A stretch of 64,000 nucleotides of DNA from Bacteroides sp. OM05-12. GTDB taxonomy: Bacteria > Bacteroidota > Bacteroidia > Bacteroidales > Bacteroidaceae. Each line of letters opens with the position of its first letter. Position 1 is the stretch's first letter. Below the pieces are notes generated by a model. That model did no database searches. It worked only from the letters and a program-made list of their open reading frames with translations, and was not told the origin of the DNA. Both the position numbers and the translations under genes were made by a program. Positions 24,786 through 33,234 of this stretch are shown piece after piece. The stretch spans positions 12,444-76,443 of the forward strand of contig NZ_QSUN01000019.1 in the NCBI RefSeq assembly GCF_003438995.1, written 5' to 3'.

Positions 24786-27700
24786 TTATTTCCGTTCCCG
24801 TTTCTTCTTAGATTCGGGAACGGAAATATTCTTTTCGATAGAGTCTGTTTTTATTGTATCACCGGGTTGAACCTCTTTATTTCTCTTTCTACTGTTCCAA
24901 AGAAATATATCTCTCCAAGTATTGAAATCTTTTTTATAAGCGATACCGACACCTTGTGTTGTCAATGTGGTTTTTGTGTAGTAGCGATCATTAGTTTGAT
25001 TATATGCTTTAAGACGTATTTCTCCGGATTTGGTTAATAACCATTCTACATCAAAATCCCCGACGAAGTTACTGTTTGCCATAGGATTATCCCTATAGCC
25101 GAAGTTACCGTTTATTAATAATCGGTTATTTAATAATTGTCCGGATAGGATACCTTCTATTTCCATATCCGTCCATCCTTTTTCTCCTGTACTGAGGTTG
25201 GTTCCAAAATTCCAGTTATTGAGGTTGAGTGCTTGAGAAAGCATATTATTAAGCTGTCCGGACAGAGTGGATGATAGCATGGAACTCATCGCTTTTGATG
25301 ATTGTCCGGATCGATTGTTCCCGTAATCATACGTATAAAATTTACCAATACCTAAAAGATATAGGATTTGCATATTCATTTCTTCGTCTGTACTGATGGC
25401 ACTTCTTACAATTTCCCGTTCTTCTTCGCTGACGTTAGGTAGTTCAATATCAAATTTGATATCGGGATGTGTCAGATTTCCGGTCAGATTCATCATACAG
25501 TTTACTTTGACGTTGTTCTGTGAGAAAGTCTCTCCGATACCCAAATCGCTTAATGAAGCAGAATTTACGGTATAGGCAGCTTGTATGTCAAGATTGGCAT
25601 CTAACGGGCTTCCATTAAAATCAATGGTACTGCCTGATTGAATAATAAAATCTTTTCGTATTACTTCCTGTAAGCTGAATTTGTAAATACCTTGGTCTAT
25701 TGTATAGTTGCCGAACATTTTAACATCTCCTTTATTGAAAAAAGAAACCCTGATATTTCCATTACCTTTTCCGCTGATATAATCTCCGGCAACCGGGTCC
25801 ATGATGATTTTCATATTGCCATCAGGTGTCGCATCTATCTGGAGATTTAGGTGAATATCGATAGGGGTATTATCTTCTTTTAAGTTTTCTCTCAAGAAAC
25901 TGCTGGGAGTATATATTGAATCACGGATTTCCCGTTTAGGAGTTCTGTCTATGAAATTGATGAATTGATTATTAGCAGCAGAGGCAGTACTATTCATCAT
26001 ATATACAAAGTTGGTATTTCGGTTAGTGCTCATGGCTACATCTACGTTCAATCCTGTGGCACCTCCATTGAGTGAGGCATTTCCTGTTCCATAAACAGTA
26101 CCATAAAAGGGCATATCCGGATCTTCTTTTGTATTATAGACCAGCATATTATTTACATCTATCAGAAAACGATAACTCAGGTTCTTAAAATGTGTATGTC
26201 GTAGGTAACCATTTATTTTTCCCGCATGTCCTTCCGGATCATATAGTGCACAATCTTTGAACTGTATTTCCTGAGGACGGAGGTGAATGGAGTCCCTTAT
26301 ATTAAAAGAGGTATTAAGTATATCAAACTTCAAAGATGCGTTTGCAAATACATCTCCTTCGAGTTGCAGGGATTTGAATCCACCGAAGAAATGAGCATGC
26401 CCTTTTATTCGTCCATGCACATCGGAAGCAATGTTCCGCATATAAAACTGTAAGAATTGGATATTTGTACTATCTACGTCGATATTTAAGTTCAATCCTT
26501 TTTTACCCGGATAGATATGCCCTTTTACATTGGTTCGTGATATATCTTTTTCATGCATTCGTGCATCAAGGAAAATGCCCTCTTGCTCTTTATCCCATTT
26601 TCCGGAAATATTCATATCGCCAAGAAGACCATTGTTAAAAGAGAAGTTCTTTACGAAAAGCTCAGCATTCAATTCCGGACTCTTCATCACCTGGCTCGCG
26701 GTGGCTATGCCGGTTGCCATTCCTGTAAAATCCACGTCTTTTAGTTGTACAATATCGAATACATAACCTATATTGATGTCATTCAATTCGACCTTAACCG
26801 TATCTTCTTGATTTTTTGTGAGTTTTCCATTTATGCGAAGATATTGATCTTTGTGTTTAAATAAGAAGTTATCAACGAATATTCTTCCGGAATCAACAGC
26901 GATATGGGACGGATGAATATTCCAGATGGAATCATTCAGTATTATTTCAGTCGGCTCTATCCATATATTGGCTTGCAGAATTGGTTTTTCACCTTCCGTT
27001 TTAAAGAAATCAGTCATGGCGGTGAGCCGGCCTCCATAAGTTGTTGCCGAGTTATTTCCCCAATTGATTGAAGTCGTCATCTTATCGTTTCTGGCTTGAG
27101 CTTCTACAGAAAAGCTAAGTGCCCCATCTTCTTTCATACGTTTACTACCTCTGACCTGACATTTAAATCTGTCGGTTGGATTTTCACACAGAATCATCCC
27201 TGATTCTATCAGGTGATTACCATATCTTAGTGCAGGAAAATATCCTTCAATACGTAGTTTACGGACAATATCGTTAAAATATCCTTTAATGGTGGAGTGA
27301 GTATAGATTGTGATTGGCAAATTGAATATTTCGGTCAGTTTCTCTGTATTATAAATATTGATATCAAAGTTAAAGTTATTATTGGGCTCGTTAATTTCTT
27401 TATTTATAGAAAGCAAAGATGGAATATAACGTTCTACTGTTTTTATGGCACTTGCCGGAATCGTGTGATAGGAATAGTTTCCTTTTACAGTGGCTGTGAT
27501 GTATTGTGATGTGAAGCTTAGTATTTTTTCATTGTTTTCCTGTGTCGCTGTAATATTTATGTTATCCAGGAAGAATGTTTTTTCGGGAGCAGTGAACAGA
27601 ATACTGTCAACATTGATTTTACCGATAATGTTATCAATAGAATTTCCTTCGAAGTTGGCATCTAGCTTTAAAGAGAATTCAGAGTCTTCATATTTCTTTA

Positions 27701-29342
27701 ATAAGTTCAAGTCATGAGGACGTACGTTTCTTATATCTGCATGAAAATTGAATGTTGGTATTTTTTGTGCGGTATTAAAGTTCCCGTTAAGAAGAATACT
27801 CCCGTTTACATCGTTTAAAGCAATCTTTCCATCAAATCCTCCGTGTTCATATTTCCCGTCCAGTTCTATATTATGATATTCATATTTACTGTATTCGATG
27901 GATGAGATCAAACCTTTCAGATTGATTGTAGGGAGCTGATTCCCGTATTTAACGGTGGAAACATCAACATTGAAACTAATTTCTCCCAAGATGTTTTCTT
28001 TAGCCAATAATTTCCCTAATTTGAAATCTACAGTTTTGACGGAACCGGAAGAAGAGTAGATCGCTTTATCCTTATCGGAGCTCAATTTTATATCGGTTTT
28101 TATTGCTCCTAACTCTGTGTTTAAGACACCATAAGTTACCAAATCATTAAAGTATCCTGATATTTCTCCCCGGAAAGAAATTTCGCCTATACGTTTTAAT
28201 ATGTCAGGAACTTGAGCATTGTTTTTTGATAAGTTCTTAATCAGTAAATCAGTTCCGGAACGTTTGATGTGGAGCTTGGATAACGTACCATATATATATG
28301 CGTCACTGCCTTGTGATAAATCCTGAAAAGCAACATTTCCCTTTATTTGGATATCCTCATTGGCATTGATTTCCAGTTTTGTACATTCTAACTGGTTTAT
28401 TGTTCCATTAAAGGCTAAATCCAAATCCAGTTTATCCTGAAAATTAGCAAGAGGGGGGACGAAGCAAGATATATCTTTGAGAGTTACGTATGAAGGTTTC
28501 ATTTTCCCTGAGAAATGCACACTATCTGCTAAATGCTCAAATGCTTCGAATCCGTTGTATTTTATGGAGACTGTATCCATGTTGAAAGACGTATTGGGTA
28601 AAGCGATAGAGAAATTTTCTAATTGCAGAAGCTCTCTGTTTCCCAAAACTTTTAAAGATAACTTATGAAGTTCCAAACCGGATTGTTCATTCAAACTGAG
28701 ACGTTTGATCGATGCATTAATCGAATCGTTACTTAAAGCTTTTAGTGAGATGTTTGCAATAATATTCTGTAAATTAATGTGTTTGCCATTGAATTTATTG
28801 GGCGTGTCAGGTTCGGATAGTACGTTGTATGAAAGTTTTCCCCTACGTATCAGTATGGAATTGATACGTAAATCCAGATTGCTTTTTTCATTGATGGAAT
28901 CTTTGGATGCAAACGCATTTAGAACGAATCGGAAATTGGGAACAGCTTCCGGATTTTGCTTGGATAAGTTTATATTAAAACCAAATAATTGTACGCTACT
29001 GATGGCTATCTTTCCTTTAAATAGGGGGAGAATCTCAAATTTAGCGGAAAGACGGGTTACCTTCAACATTTCCTTTCCGGTTTGGTCGTTAAGTAAAAGA
29101 TCATCGATAATGATTCTGTTTAAGGCTCCTGCGGATATCTTTCCTATCGAGAGCTCTGTTCCCAGAATTTTACGAAGTTCGTGAGTTACCAATACAGTAG
29201 TCTTCTGCTGAATTGCGGGTATGTTCAGCAAAATAATAATTCCCAGGTATAAACTGATAATTATTCCCAGGAACCATCTTACTATCCTTCCTAATGTTCT
29301 GATAAATCGACCTATTTTGTATTTCCGAACAAAAATAAGCAA
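24786..29342 (-). CDS. tamB: TamB-like translocation/assembly (AsmA-superfamily) protein
   Basis: The 1518-residue protein has one N-terminal membrane helix (about 21-43), followed by a very long region of repeated beta-strands as in TamB/DUF490 bridge proteins, and the conserved C-terminal DUF490 domain (about 1100-1480, with NGSPLDANLDIQAAY and DIKFDIELPN). Such proteins span the periplasm as a hydrophobic groove and move lipids or help outer-membrane protein assembly. The tail is strongly basic (SKKKRERK). No omp85/tamA gene is adjacent. It is convergent with the rfbC-ugd-lipoprotein unit. Confidence 0.9.
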   Translation of the reverse strand: MLIFVRKYKIGRFIRTLGRIVRWFLGIIISLYLGIIILLNIPAIQQKTTVLVTHELRKILGTELSIGKISAGALNRIIIDDLLLNDQTGKEMLKVTRLSAKFEILPLFKGKIAISSVQLFGFNINLSKQNPEAVPNFRFVLNAFASKDSINEKSNLDLRINSILIRRGKLSYNVLSEPDTPNKFNGKHINLQNIIANISLKALSNDSINASIKRLSLNEQSGLELHKLSLKVLGNRELLQLENFSIALPNTSFNMDTVSIKYNGFEAFEHLADSVHFSGKMKPSYVTLKDISCFVPPLANFQDKLDLDLAFNGTINQLECTKLEINANEDIQIKGNVAFQDLSQGSDAYIYGTLSKLHIKRSGTDLLIKNLSKNNAQVPDILKRIGEISFRGEISGYFNDLVTYGVLNTELGAIKTDIKLSSDKDKAIYSSSGSVKTVDFKLGKLLAKENILGEISFNVDVSTVKYGNQLPTINLKGLISSIEYSKYEYHNIELDGKYEHGGFDGKIALNDVNGSILLNGNFNTAQKIPTFNFHADIRNVRPHDLNLLKKYEDSEFSLKLDANFEGNSIDNIIGKINVDSILFTAPEKTFFLDNINITATQENNEKILSFTSQYITATVKGNYSYHTIPASAIKTVERYIPSLLSINKEINEPNNNFNFDINIYNTEKLTEIFNLPITIYTHSTIKGYFNDIVRKLRIEGYFPALRYGNHLIESGMILCENPTDRFKCQVRGSKRMKEDGALSFSVEAQARNDKMTTSINWGNNSATTYGGRLTAMTDFFKTEGEKPILQANIWIEPTEIILNDSIWNIHPSHIAVDSGRIFVDNFLFKHKDQYLRINGKLTKNQEDTVKVELNDINIGYVFDIVQLKDVDFTGMATGIATASQVMKSPELNAELFVKNFSFNNGLLGDMNISGKWDKEQEGIFLDARMHEKDISRTNVKGHIYPGKKGLNLNIDVDSTNIQFLQFYMRNIASDVHGRIKGHAHFFGGFKSLQLEGDVFANASLKFDILNTSFNIRDSIHLRPQEIQFKDCALYDPEGHAGKINGYLRHTHFKNLSYRFLIDVNNMLVYNTKEDPDMPFYGTVYGTGNASLNGGATGLNVDVAMSTNRNTNFVYMMNSTASAANNQFINFIDRTPKREIRDSIYTPSSFLRENLKEDNTPIDIHLNLQIDATPDGNMKIIMDPVAGDYISGKGNGNIRVSFFNKGDVKMFGNYTIDQGIYKFSLQEVIRKDFIIQSGSTIDFNGSPLDANLDIQAAYTVNSASLSDLGIGETFSQNNVKVNCMMNLTGNLTHPDIKFDIELPNVSEEEREIVRSAISTDEEMNMQILYLLGIGKFYTYDYGNNRSGQSSKAMSSMLSSTLSGQLNNMLSQALNLNNWNFGTNLSTGEKGWTDMEIEGILSGQLLNNRLLINGNFGYRDNPMANSNFVGDFDVEWLLTKSGEIRLKAYNQTNDRYYTKTTLTTQGVGIAYKKDFNTWRDIFLWNSRKRNKEVQPGDTIKTDSIEKNISVPESKKKRERK
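24789..24826. terminator. Bidirectional hairpin inside the 3' end of tamB
   Basis: TTTCCGTTCCCG at 24789-24800 is a perfect 12-bp complement of CGGGAACGGAAA at 24815-24826. It lies within the last codons of tamB and just past the lipoprotein stop, so one sequence both encodes protein and may end two convergent transcripts. Confidence 0.6.
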
Positions 29343-29424
29343 TATTGCTTATCGGATAGCATAAATAGGCGTATTTTCTAATCTTTTTAGATATTCGTTA
29401 ACATAAAAAGAAATTGTATTCAAG

Positions 29425-29480
29425 CATCAAGGAGATTTTTTTAAACGTCTTGACGTTTGAAAATAACCACCTTGATGTCT
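29425..29480. repeat. Short nested palindrome related to the CTTGATG words
   Basis: CATCAAGG (29425-29432) pairs with CCTTGATG (29470-29477), and inside them AAACGTC/GACGTTT (29443-29449 with 29452-29458) forms a perfect hairpin. The outer words recur in the dispersed repeats. It lies between the DUF308 gene 3' end and the tamB promoter region. Confidence 0.55.
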
Positions 29481-29498
29481 TTTAAAATGTCCGGATAT

Positions 29499-30071
29499 TT
29501 ATTCTTCCCGATTCTTTTTATGTAAATTCTTTAGTTCAAATGAAAGCATAACGCGGAAGAAACCTATAATAAGGAATGCGAATGCCAACATGTAAACTAT
29601 GGACATTGCTCCGATACCCGGTTGCCAGATTATGGCAAAAGAACAGATAACGGCAAGAATACCGAAAGCCATATACCAACCCCATTCGCGGGTACCATAA
29701 CGCTGCAAGTCCATTGAATATCCCATAGCGCTGAAACCACGGAACATCAGCCAGAATGCGACGAAGAACGGAATTACTTCCATACTTAATAATGGGTAAG
29801 CTACCAGATAAATACCTAAAATCAGGTCGATAATACCGCCGGCCAAGTACCATCCCCAGCTAGAAAGGGTTTTGCGATTGCTTGCGGCAAATATAATTTC
29901 GAGTAGTCCGCTCACAAGCATTGATACACTAAAAATAATGCTCAGTGCAACGTAGCTGCTCAATGGAGCAAACATCAGGCATAAAGCTACAATAATGTAT
30001 AAAAGTCCAAGTAAAAGAGATACCCACCAATTTTTGACTGCGTAGTCAATCTTGTCAATAAAAGTTTTCAT
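29499..30071 (-). CDS. HdeD/DUF308-family membrane protein
   Basis: The 190-residue protein has six predicted membrane helices in three pairs, each with the small-residue patterns of DUF308 (LGLLYIIVALCLMF, IIDLILGIYLVAYP, AFGILAVICSFAIIW). HdeD in Escherichia coli is linked to acid resistance at high cell density; in Bacteroides the role is unknown. It is monocistronic and divergent from dinB. The C-terminus is charged and cytoplasmic. Confidence 0.85.
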   Translation of the reverse strand: MKTFIDKIDYAVKNWWVSLLLGLLYIIVALCLMFAPLSSYVALSIIFSVSMLVSGLLEIIFAASNRKTLSSWGWYLAGGIIDLILGIYLVAYPLLSMEVIPFFVAFWLMFRGFSAMGYSMDLQRYGTREWGWYMAFGILAVICSFAIIWQPGIGAMSIVYMLAFAFLIIGFFRVMLSFELKNLHKKNREE

Positions 30072-30131
30072 ACCGAATAATTTTAATTAGTTTAAGTAAT
30101 GACTTCATAACAAGATTTGTCGTAAAGTGTT

Positions 30132-30139
30132 TACTTTTG
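30132..30139 (+). promoter_or_regulatory. -7 promoter box for dinB
   Basis: TACTTTTG matches TAnnTTTG and lies 28 nt before the dinB start. No LexA-type operator is evident near it. Confidence 0.6.
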
Positions 30140-30167
30140 TATCTGAAAGAATTCTAAAAGGACGTTT

Positions 30168-31259
30168 ATGTCGCAAAAAAAAATCATACATGTGGATATG
30201 GATGCTTTCTATGCTTCTGTTGAGCAACGGGATAATCCTCAGTATCGTGGAAAACCTCTTGCGGTGGGGCGTGCAGAAGAGAGAGGAGTCGTAGCTGCTG
30301 CCAGTTACGAGGCCCGACGATATGGAGTTCATTCTGCCATGTCATCTGTAAGAGCAATGAAACTGTGTCCTGATTTGATTTTTGTACCGGGAAGGATGCC
30401 ATATTATAAGCAGATTTCATTGCAGATACGTGAAATCTTTCAAGATTATACGGATATAATAGAGCCTTTATCACTTGATGAAGCTTTTCTTGATGTAACT
30501 GAAAATAAGAAAGGGATCACTTTTGCCGTGGATATTGCCAAGGAAATTAAGGCGAGGATTCGCAAGGAGTTGAATTTGGTGGCATCGGCAGGTGTTTCAT
30601 ATAATAAATTCTTGGCAAAAGTAGCTTCAGATTATCGTAAACCGGACGGACTTTGTACGATTCATCCGGATAAAGCGTTGGAATTCATAGGAAAACTTCC
30701 TATTGAAACATTTTGGGGGATAGGAAAAGTCACCGCACAAAAGATGCATTCTTTAGGTATACACAACGGAATGGATTTACGTGCCTGCTCCCTTGAATTT
30801 TTGCATCGTCACTTTGGTAAAGTGGGCGCCTTGTATTATGATTTTTCTCATGGAATAGATAATCGTCCTGTAGAAGCTGTCCGCATTCGTAAATCTGTCG
30901 GTTGTGAACATACGTTGGATAAGGATGTTACGGTATATTCTTCTATTATTATCGAACTTTATCATGTAGCGACGGAATTGATAGAGCGCCTGCAACGTTC
31001 CAGCTTTCGTGGAAATACGTTAACGCTTAAACTTAAATTTAATGATTTCTCGCAAAAGACCCGGAGTATCAGTGTAGGGTATGAATTGACTAATTTGAAA
31101 GATGTACTTTCTCTGGCCAAACAATTATTAAAAGAAGTCGATTTAACAGGGCATCCAATTCGTCTTATCGGACTTTCTGTCTCCAATCCGATGGATGAAG
31201 AAGATAAAAAACAAAAGTATCCGATTCAATTAAGTATTGATTGGGATGCAAAGTGGTAA
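30168..31259 (+). CDS. dinB: DNA polymerase IV
   Basis: DinB is a Y-family translesion polymerase. The 363-residue product has the metal-binding motif HVDMDAFYASVEQ (about 7-19), the YEARRYGV finger segment, the catalytic SLDEAFLDVT (Asp and Glu near 103-104), the helix-hairpin-helix GIGKVTAQKMHSLGI, and a little-finger domain. It ends without the beta-clamp peptide being obvious. The gene is alone, with a repeat-rich intergenic region after it. Confidence 0.95.
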   Translation: MSQKKIIHVDMDAFYASVEQRDNPQYRGKPLAVGRAEERGVVAAASYEARRYGVHSAMSSVRAMKLCPDLIFVPGRMPYYKQISLQIREIFQDYTDIIEPLSLDEAFLDVTENKKGITFAVDIAKEIKARIRKELNLVASAGVSYNKFLAKVASDYRKPDGLCTIHPDKALEFIGKLPIETFWGIGKVTAQKMHSLGIHNGMDLRACSLEFLHRHFGKVGALYYDFSHGIDNRPVEAVRIRKSVGCEHTLDKDVTVYSSIIIELYHVATELIERLQRSSFRGNTLTLKLKFNDFSQKTRSISVGYELTNLKDVLSLAKQLLKEVDLTGHPIRLIGLSVSNPMDEEDKKQKYPIQLSIDWDAKW

Positions 31260-31284
31260 ATGAAATCATTCTTAATCTGCTGAT

Positions 31285-31298
31285 ATTCAGTACTGAAT
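31285..31298. other. Perfect 14-bp palindrome after dinB
   Basis: ATTCAGTACTGAAT is self-complementary and lies 25 bases after the dinB stop. The words ATTCAG/CTGAAT also recur in the stems near 20050-20155. Confidence 0.4.
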
Positions 31299-31374
31299 TC
31301 CTAAATTATATAATAAGCTGACTAAATTGTATAATGAGGATGTGATTTATGCTTTCAGTATTATTAAAGATTAT

Positions 31375-31382
31375 TACTTTTG
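31375..31382 (+). promoter_or_regulatory. Orphan -7 promoter box downstream of dinB
   Basis: TACTTTTG matches TAnnTTTG. No ORF follows before the terminator at 31442-31490. Confidence 0.5.
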
Positions 31383-31388
31383 AAAATC

Positions 31389-31490
31389 GTTAGGGATAAA
31401 CGGATTATTTAAAACAACGCAGACATTGAATGATATTTAACATCCACTTCCTTTCACTTAAAATTAAGTATTGAAAGGAAGTGGATTTTT
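31389..31490 (+). ncRNA. Candidate small RNA of about 100 nt
   Basis: The interval begins about 7 nt after an orphan -7 box and ends at an intrinsic terminator with a perfect 15-bp stem. It is noncoding and lies 130 nt after dinB. It could instead be the distal 3' end of the dinB mRNA. No known RNA family is recognised. Confidence 0.5.
31442..31490 (+). terminator. Strong intrinsic terminator
   Basis: 31442-31456 pairs perfectly with 31472-31486 (15 bp), with a further CTT/AAG pairing inside and a T-run after. Confidence 0.9.
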
Positions 31491-31956
31491 TACTGTCTTA
31501 TCGGTATGAATCCTAATTTGTACATGTTTTCAAATTACACTCACATAGCCTTCACCTTATCACGCTTTGGAGATAACCAATTGTATTACAGCTAGTAAAA
31601 GTGAAGGCACTACTTTTGTGAACTGCACCGGAAAAATCAGCTAAGCTCCTCTGTCTGATGAGGAAGAAGTTTGAATGGAAATTTTAAATCTTAACTCTCA
31701 ATTAAAGAAAGCCTAATCCGTTATAATCAGTCTAGTCAGCGTTATCCGTAAACCTAGTTCTCTAAATTTCTTGTATAAAAAGTTAGTACAATATATTTTC
31801 GGGTGCAGTTCAACAAAAAAGTGCCTTCACTTTAATTAAATAGTAATCAATAATATAAGGGTGAAAAGTGATAAGGTGAAGGCAAGTCAAAGTAAATTAA
31901 ATAACAGCTAAATCAGCAAAGTAAGCAAGCCAAAACGCCTAAGGGAGTGTTGGCTT

Positions 31957-32036
31957 ACGCTCCCGTAGATGTAAGCCATCGCCCCCTTGAGTGTTAGCCA
32001 TCGCTCCCTTGAGCGTTAGGTAACGCTCCCTTTGGC
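31957..32036 (+). repeat. Degenerate 21-23-nt tandem units
   Basis: Four consecutive units start at 31957, 31978, 32000 and 32023, each beginning with (A)(T/C)CGC(T/C)CCC and the first three ending in GTAAGCC or GTTAG. The equivalent block in copy A is at 7267-7350. Confidence 0.65.
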
Positions 32037-32134
32037 AATTTATAAAATGATCTTGATGTTTTTTTTAATCATCAGGTTGTTTTTAAAAAACATAGGGTTG
32101 ATTGAAAAAAACATCAGGTCGTTTGTTGACAAAG

Positions 32135-32185
32135 ATACGGTCGATTGTTTGCAAACTCCTATCGTTTGTAATCAATCGACCGTAT
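32135..32185 (+). repeat. Palindrome with CAAACTCCTATCGTTTG core, copy 3
   Basis: ATACGGTCGATTG pairs with CAATCGACCGTAT; the inner CAAAC/GTTTG stem and TCCTATC loop match the other copies exactly. Confidence 0.85.
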
Positions 32186-32320
32186 GCTGAAAAGCAGATT
32201 CCGTTATAGTCAGAACAAAGCAAATAGATAAACGGATAATTTCATGAGGTGATCCAATAAATTTCATGAAAAGTAACGTATGTTTTTTCTGTTTCGATGG
32301 AAATTCTGATTTTAGTTTAG

Positions 32321-32328
32321 TAACTTTG
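32321..32328 (+). promoter_or_regulatory. -7 promoter box for map-tsaD
   Basis: TAACTTTG matches TAnnTTTG, 35 nt before the map start. Confidence 0.6.
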
Positions 32329-32363
32329 CACGATTTTCAGATAAAGAAATATCTAATAATAAA

Positions 32364-33221
32364 ATGTTTAAAAGAAGAATAAATAACTGGCATCCGGTAA
32401 AAGGACAACCATTAACGGATTTAGATAAAAAAGTTCTTTATTTTCAGAACAAAGGACATTTGGTTCCAAGCCGTAAATTAATTAAAACTCCCGAACAAAT
32501 CGAAGGAATCCGCCGGAGTGGGGTTATCAATACCGGTGTTCTTGATTTGGTAGAAAGTGAAATTAAAGCAGGTATGTCTACTGCCGAGATAGATAAATTG
32601 GTCTATGACTATACAATAGCCCACGGTGCTATTCCGGCTCCGCTTAACTATGAAGGTTTTCCGAAAAGCGTGTGTACTTCCATTAATGAGGTCGTGTGCC
32701 ATGGAATTCCTAGCGAAACGGAAATTTTAGAAGAAGGAGATATTATTAACGTGGATGTTTCTACTATTCTTGACGGATACTTTTCCGATGCTTCCCGTAT
32801 GTTTATCATTGGTAAAACGTCTCCGGAAAAAGAGAAATTGGTAAAGGTAGCAAAGGAATGTTTGCAGATAGGAATGGAAGCAGCCCGTCCGTTTGGATTT
32901 GTAGGTGATATAGGCAATGCAATTCAGAAACATGCAGAAAAGAACGGTTTCTCTGTTGTAAGAGATTTATGCGGTCATGGGGTGGGATTGGAGTTCCATG
33001 AAGAACCCGATGTGGAGCATTTTGGTAGAAAAGGAACCGGAATGTTATTGGTGCCGGGAATGGTCTTTACAATAGAACCTATGATAAATATGGGGACGTA
33101 TGAAGTTTTTGTGGATGAAGAAGACGGTTGGACTGTAGTGACGGAAGATGAGTTGCCCTCTGCACAGTGGGAGCATACTTTCCTGATGACAGAGAATGGA
33201 TTGGAAATATTGACTTATTAA
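32364..33221 (+). CDS. map: Methionine aminopeptidase, type I
   Basis: Map removes the initiator methionine from new proteins. The 285-residue product has an extra N-terminal extension of about 40 residues (RRINNWHPVKGQPLTDLD), then the pita-bread core: NYEGFPKSVCTSINEVVCHG (His about 113), the metal Asp pair in INVDVSTILDGYFSDAS, GHGVGLEFHEEP and FTIEPM, with a final Glu ligand near 269. It is followed 13 bases later by tsaD. Confidence 0.95.
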   Translation: MFKRRINNWHPVKGQPLTDLDKKVLYFQNKGHLVPSRKLIKTPEQIEGIRRSGVINTGVLDLVESEIKAGMSTAEIDKLVYDYTIAHGAIPAPLNYEGFPKSVCTSINEVVCHGIPSETEILEEGDIINVDVSTILDGYFSDASRMFIIGKTSPEKEKLVKVAKECLQIGMEAARPFGFVGDIGNAIQKHAEKNGFSVVRDLCGHGVGLEFHEEPDVEHFGRKGTGMLLVPGMVFTIEPMINMGTYEVFVDEEDGWTVVTEDELPSAQWEHTFLMTENGLEILTY

Positions 33222-33234
33222 AAAGATAAAGAAT

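Larger units (their letters stand above)
31520..32190 (+). repeat. Composite intergenic repeat, copy B
   Basis: This is the best-preserved long copy. Nested inverted repeats come first: outer arms 31548-31563 and 31868-31883 (16 bp, perfect) and inner arms 31598-31629 and 31802-31833 (about 32 bp, few mismatches). Then come the 21-23-nt units (31957-32036), the CTTGATG and CATCAGG words, and the palindrome 32135-32185. No ORF is apparent. The two-armed layout resembles a miniature element without its own transposase. Confidence 0.8.
31260..32363. other. Gene-free 1.1-kb stretch between dinB and map
   Basis: It holds a perfect palindrome, an orphan promoter-terminator pair, the composite repeat copy B and the map promoter. 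No credible coding sequence was found. Confidence 0.7.

Noticed and set aside
24783..25037. Open frames on the plus strand opposite tamB
   Set aside because: They are antisense to a clear 1518-residue protein, lack promoters and have no recognisable domain. The same applies to most short opposite-strand frames.
31957..32036. CRISPR array
   Set aside because: The 21-23-nt units are contiguous and degenerate, without spacers, and there are no cas genes in the window.
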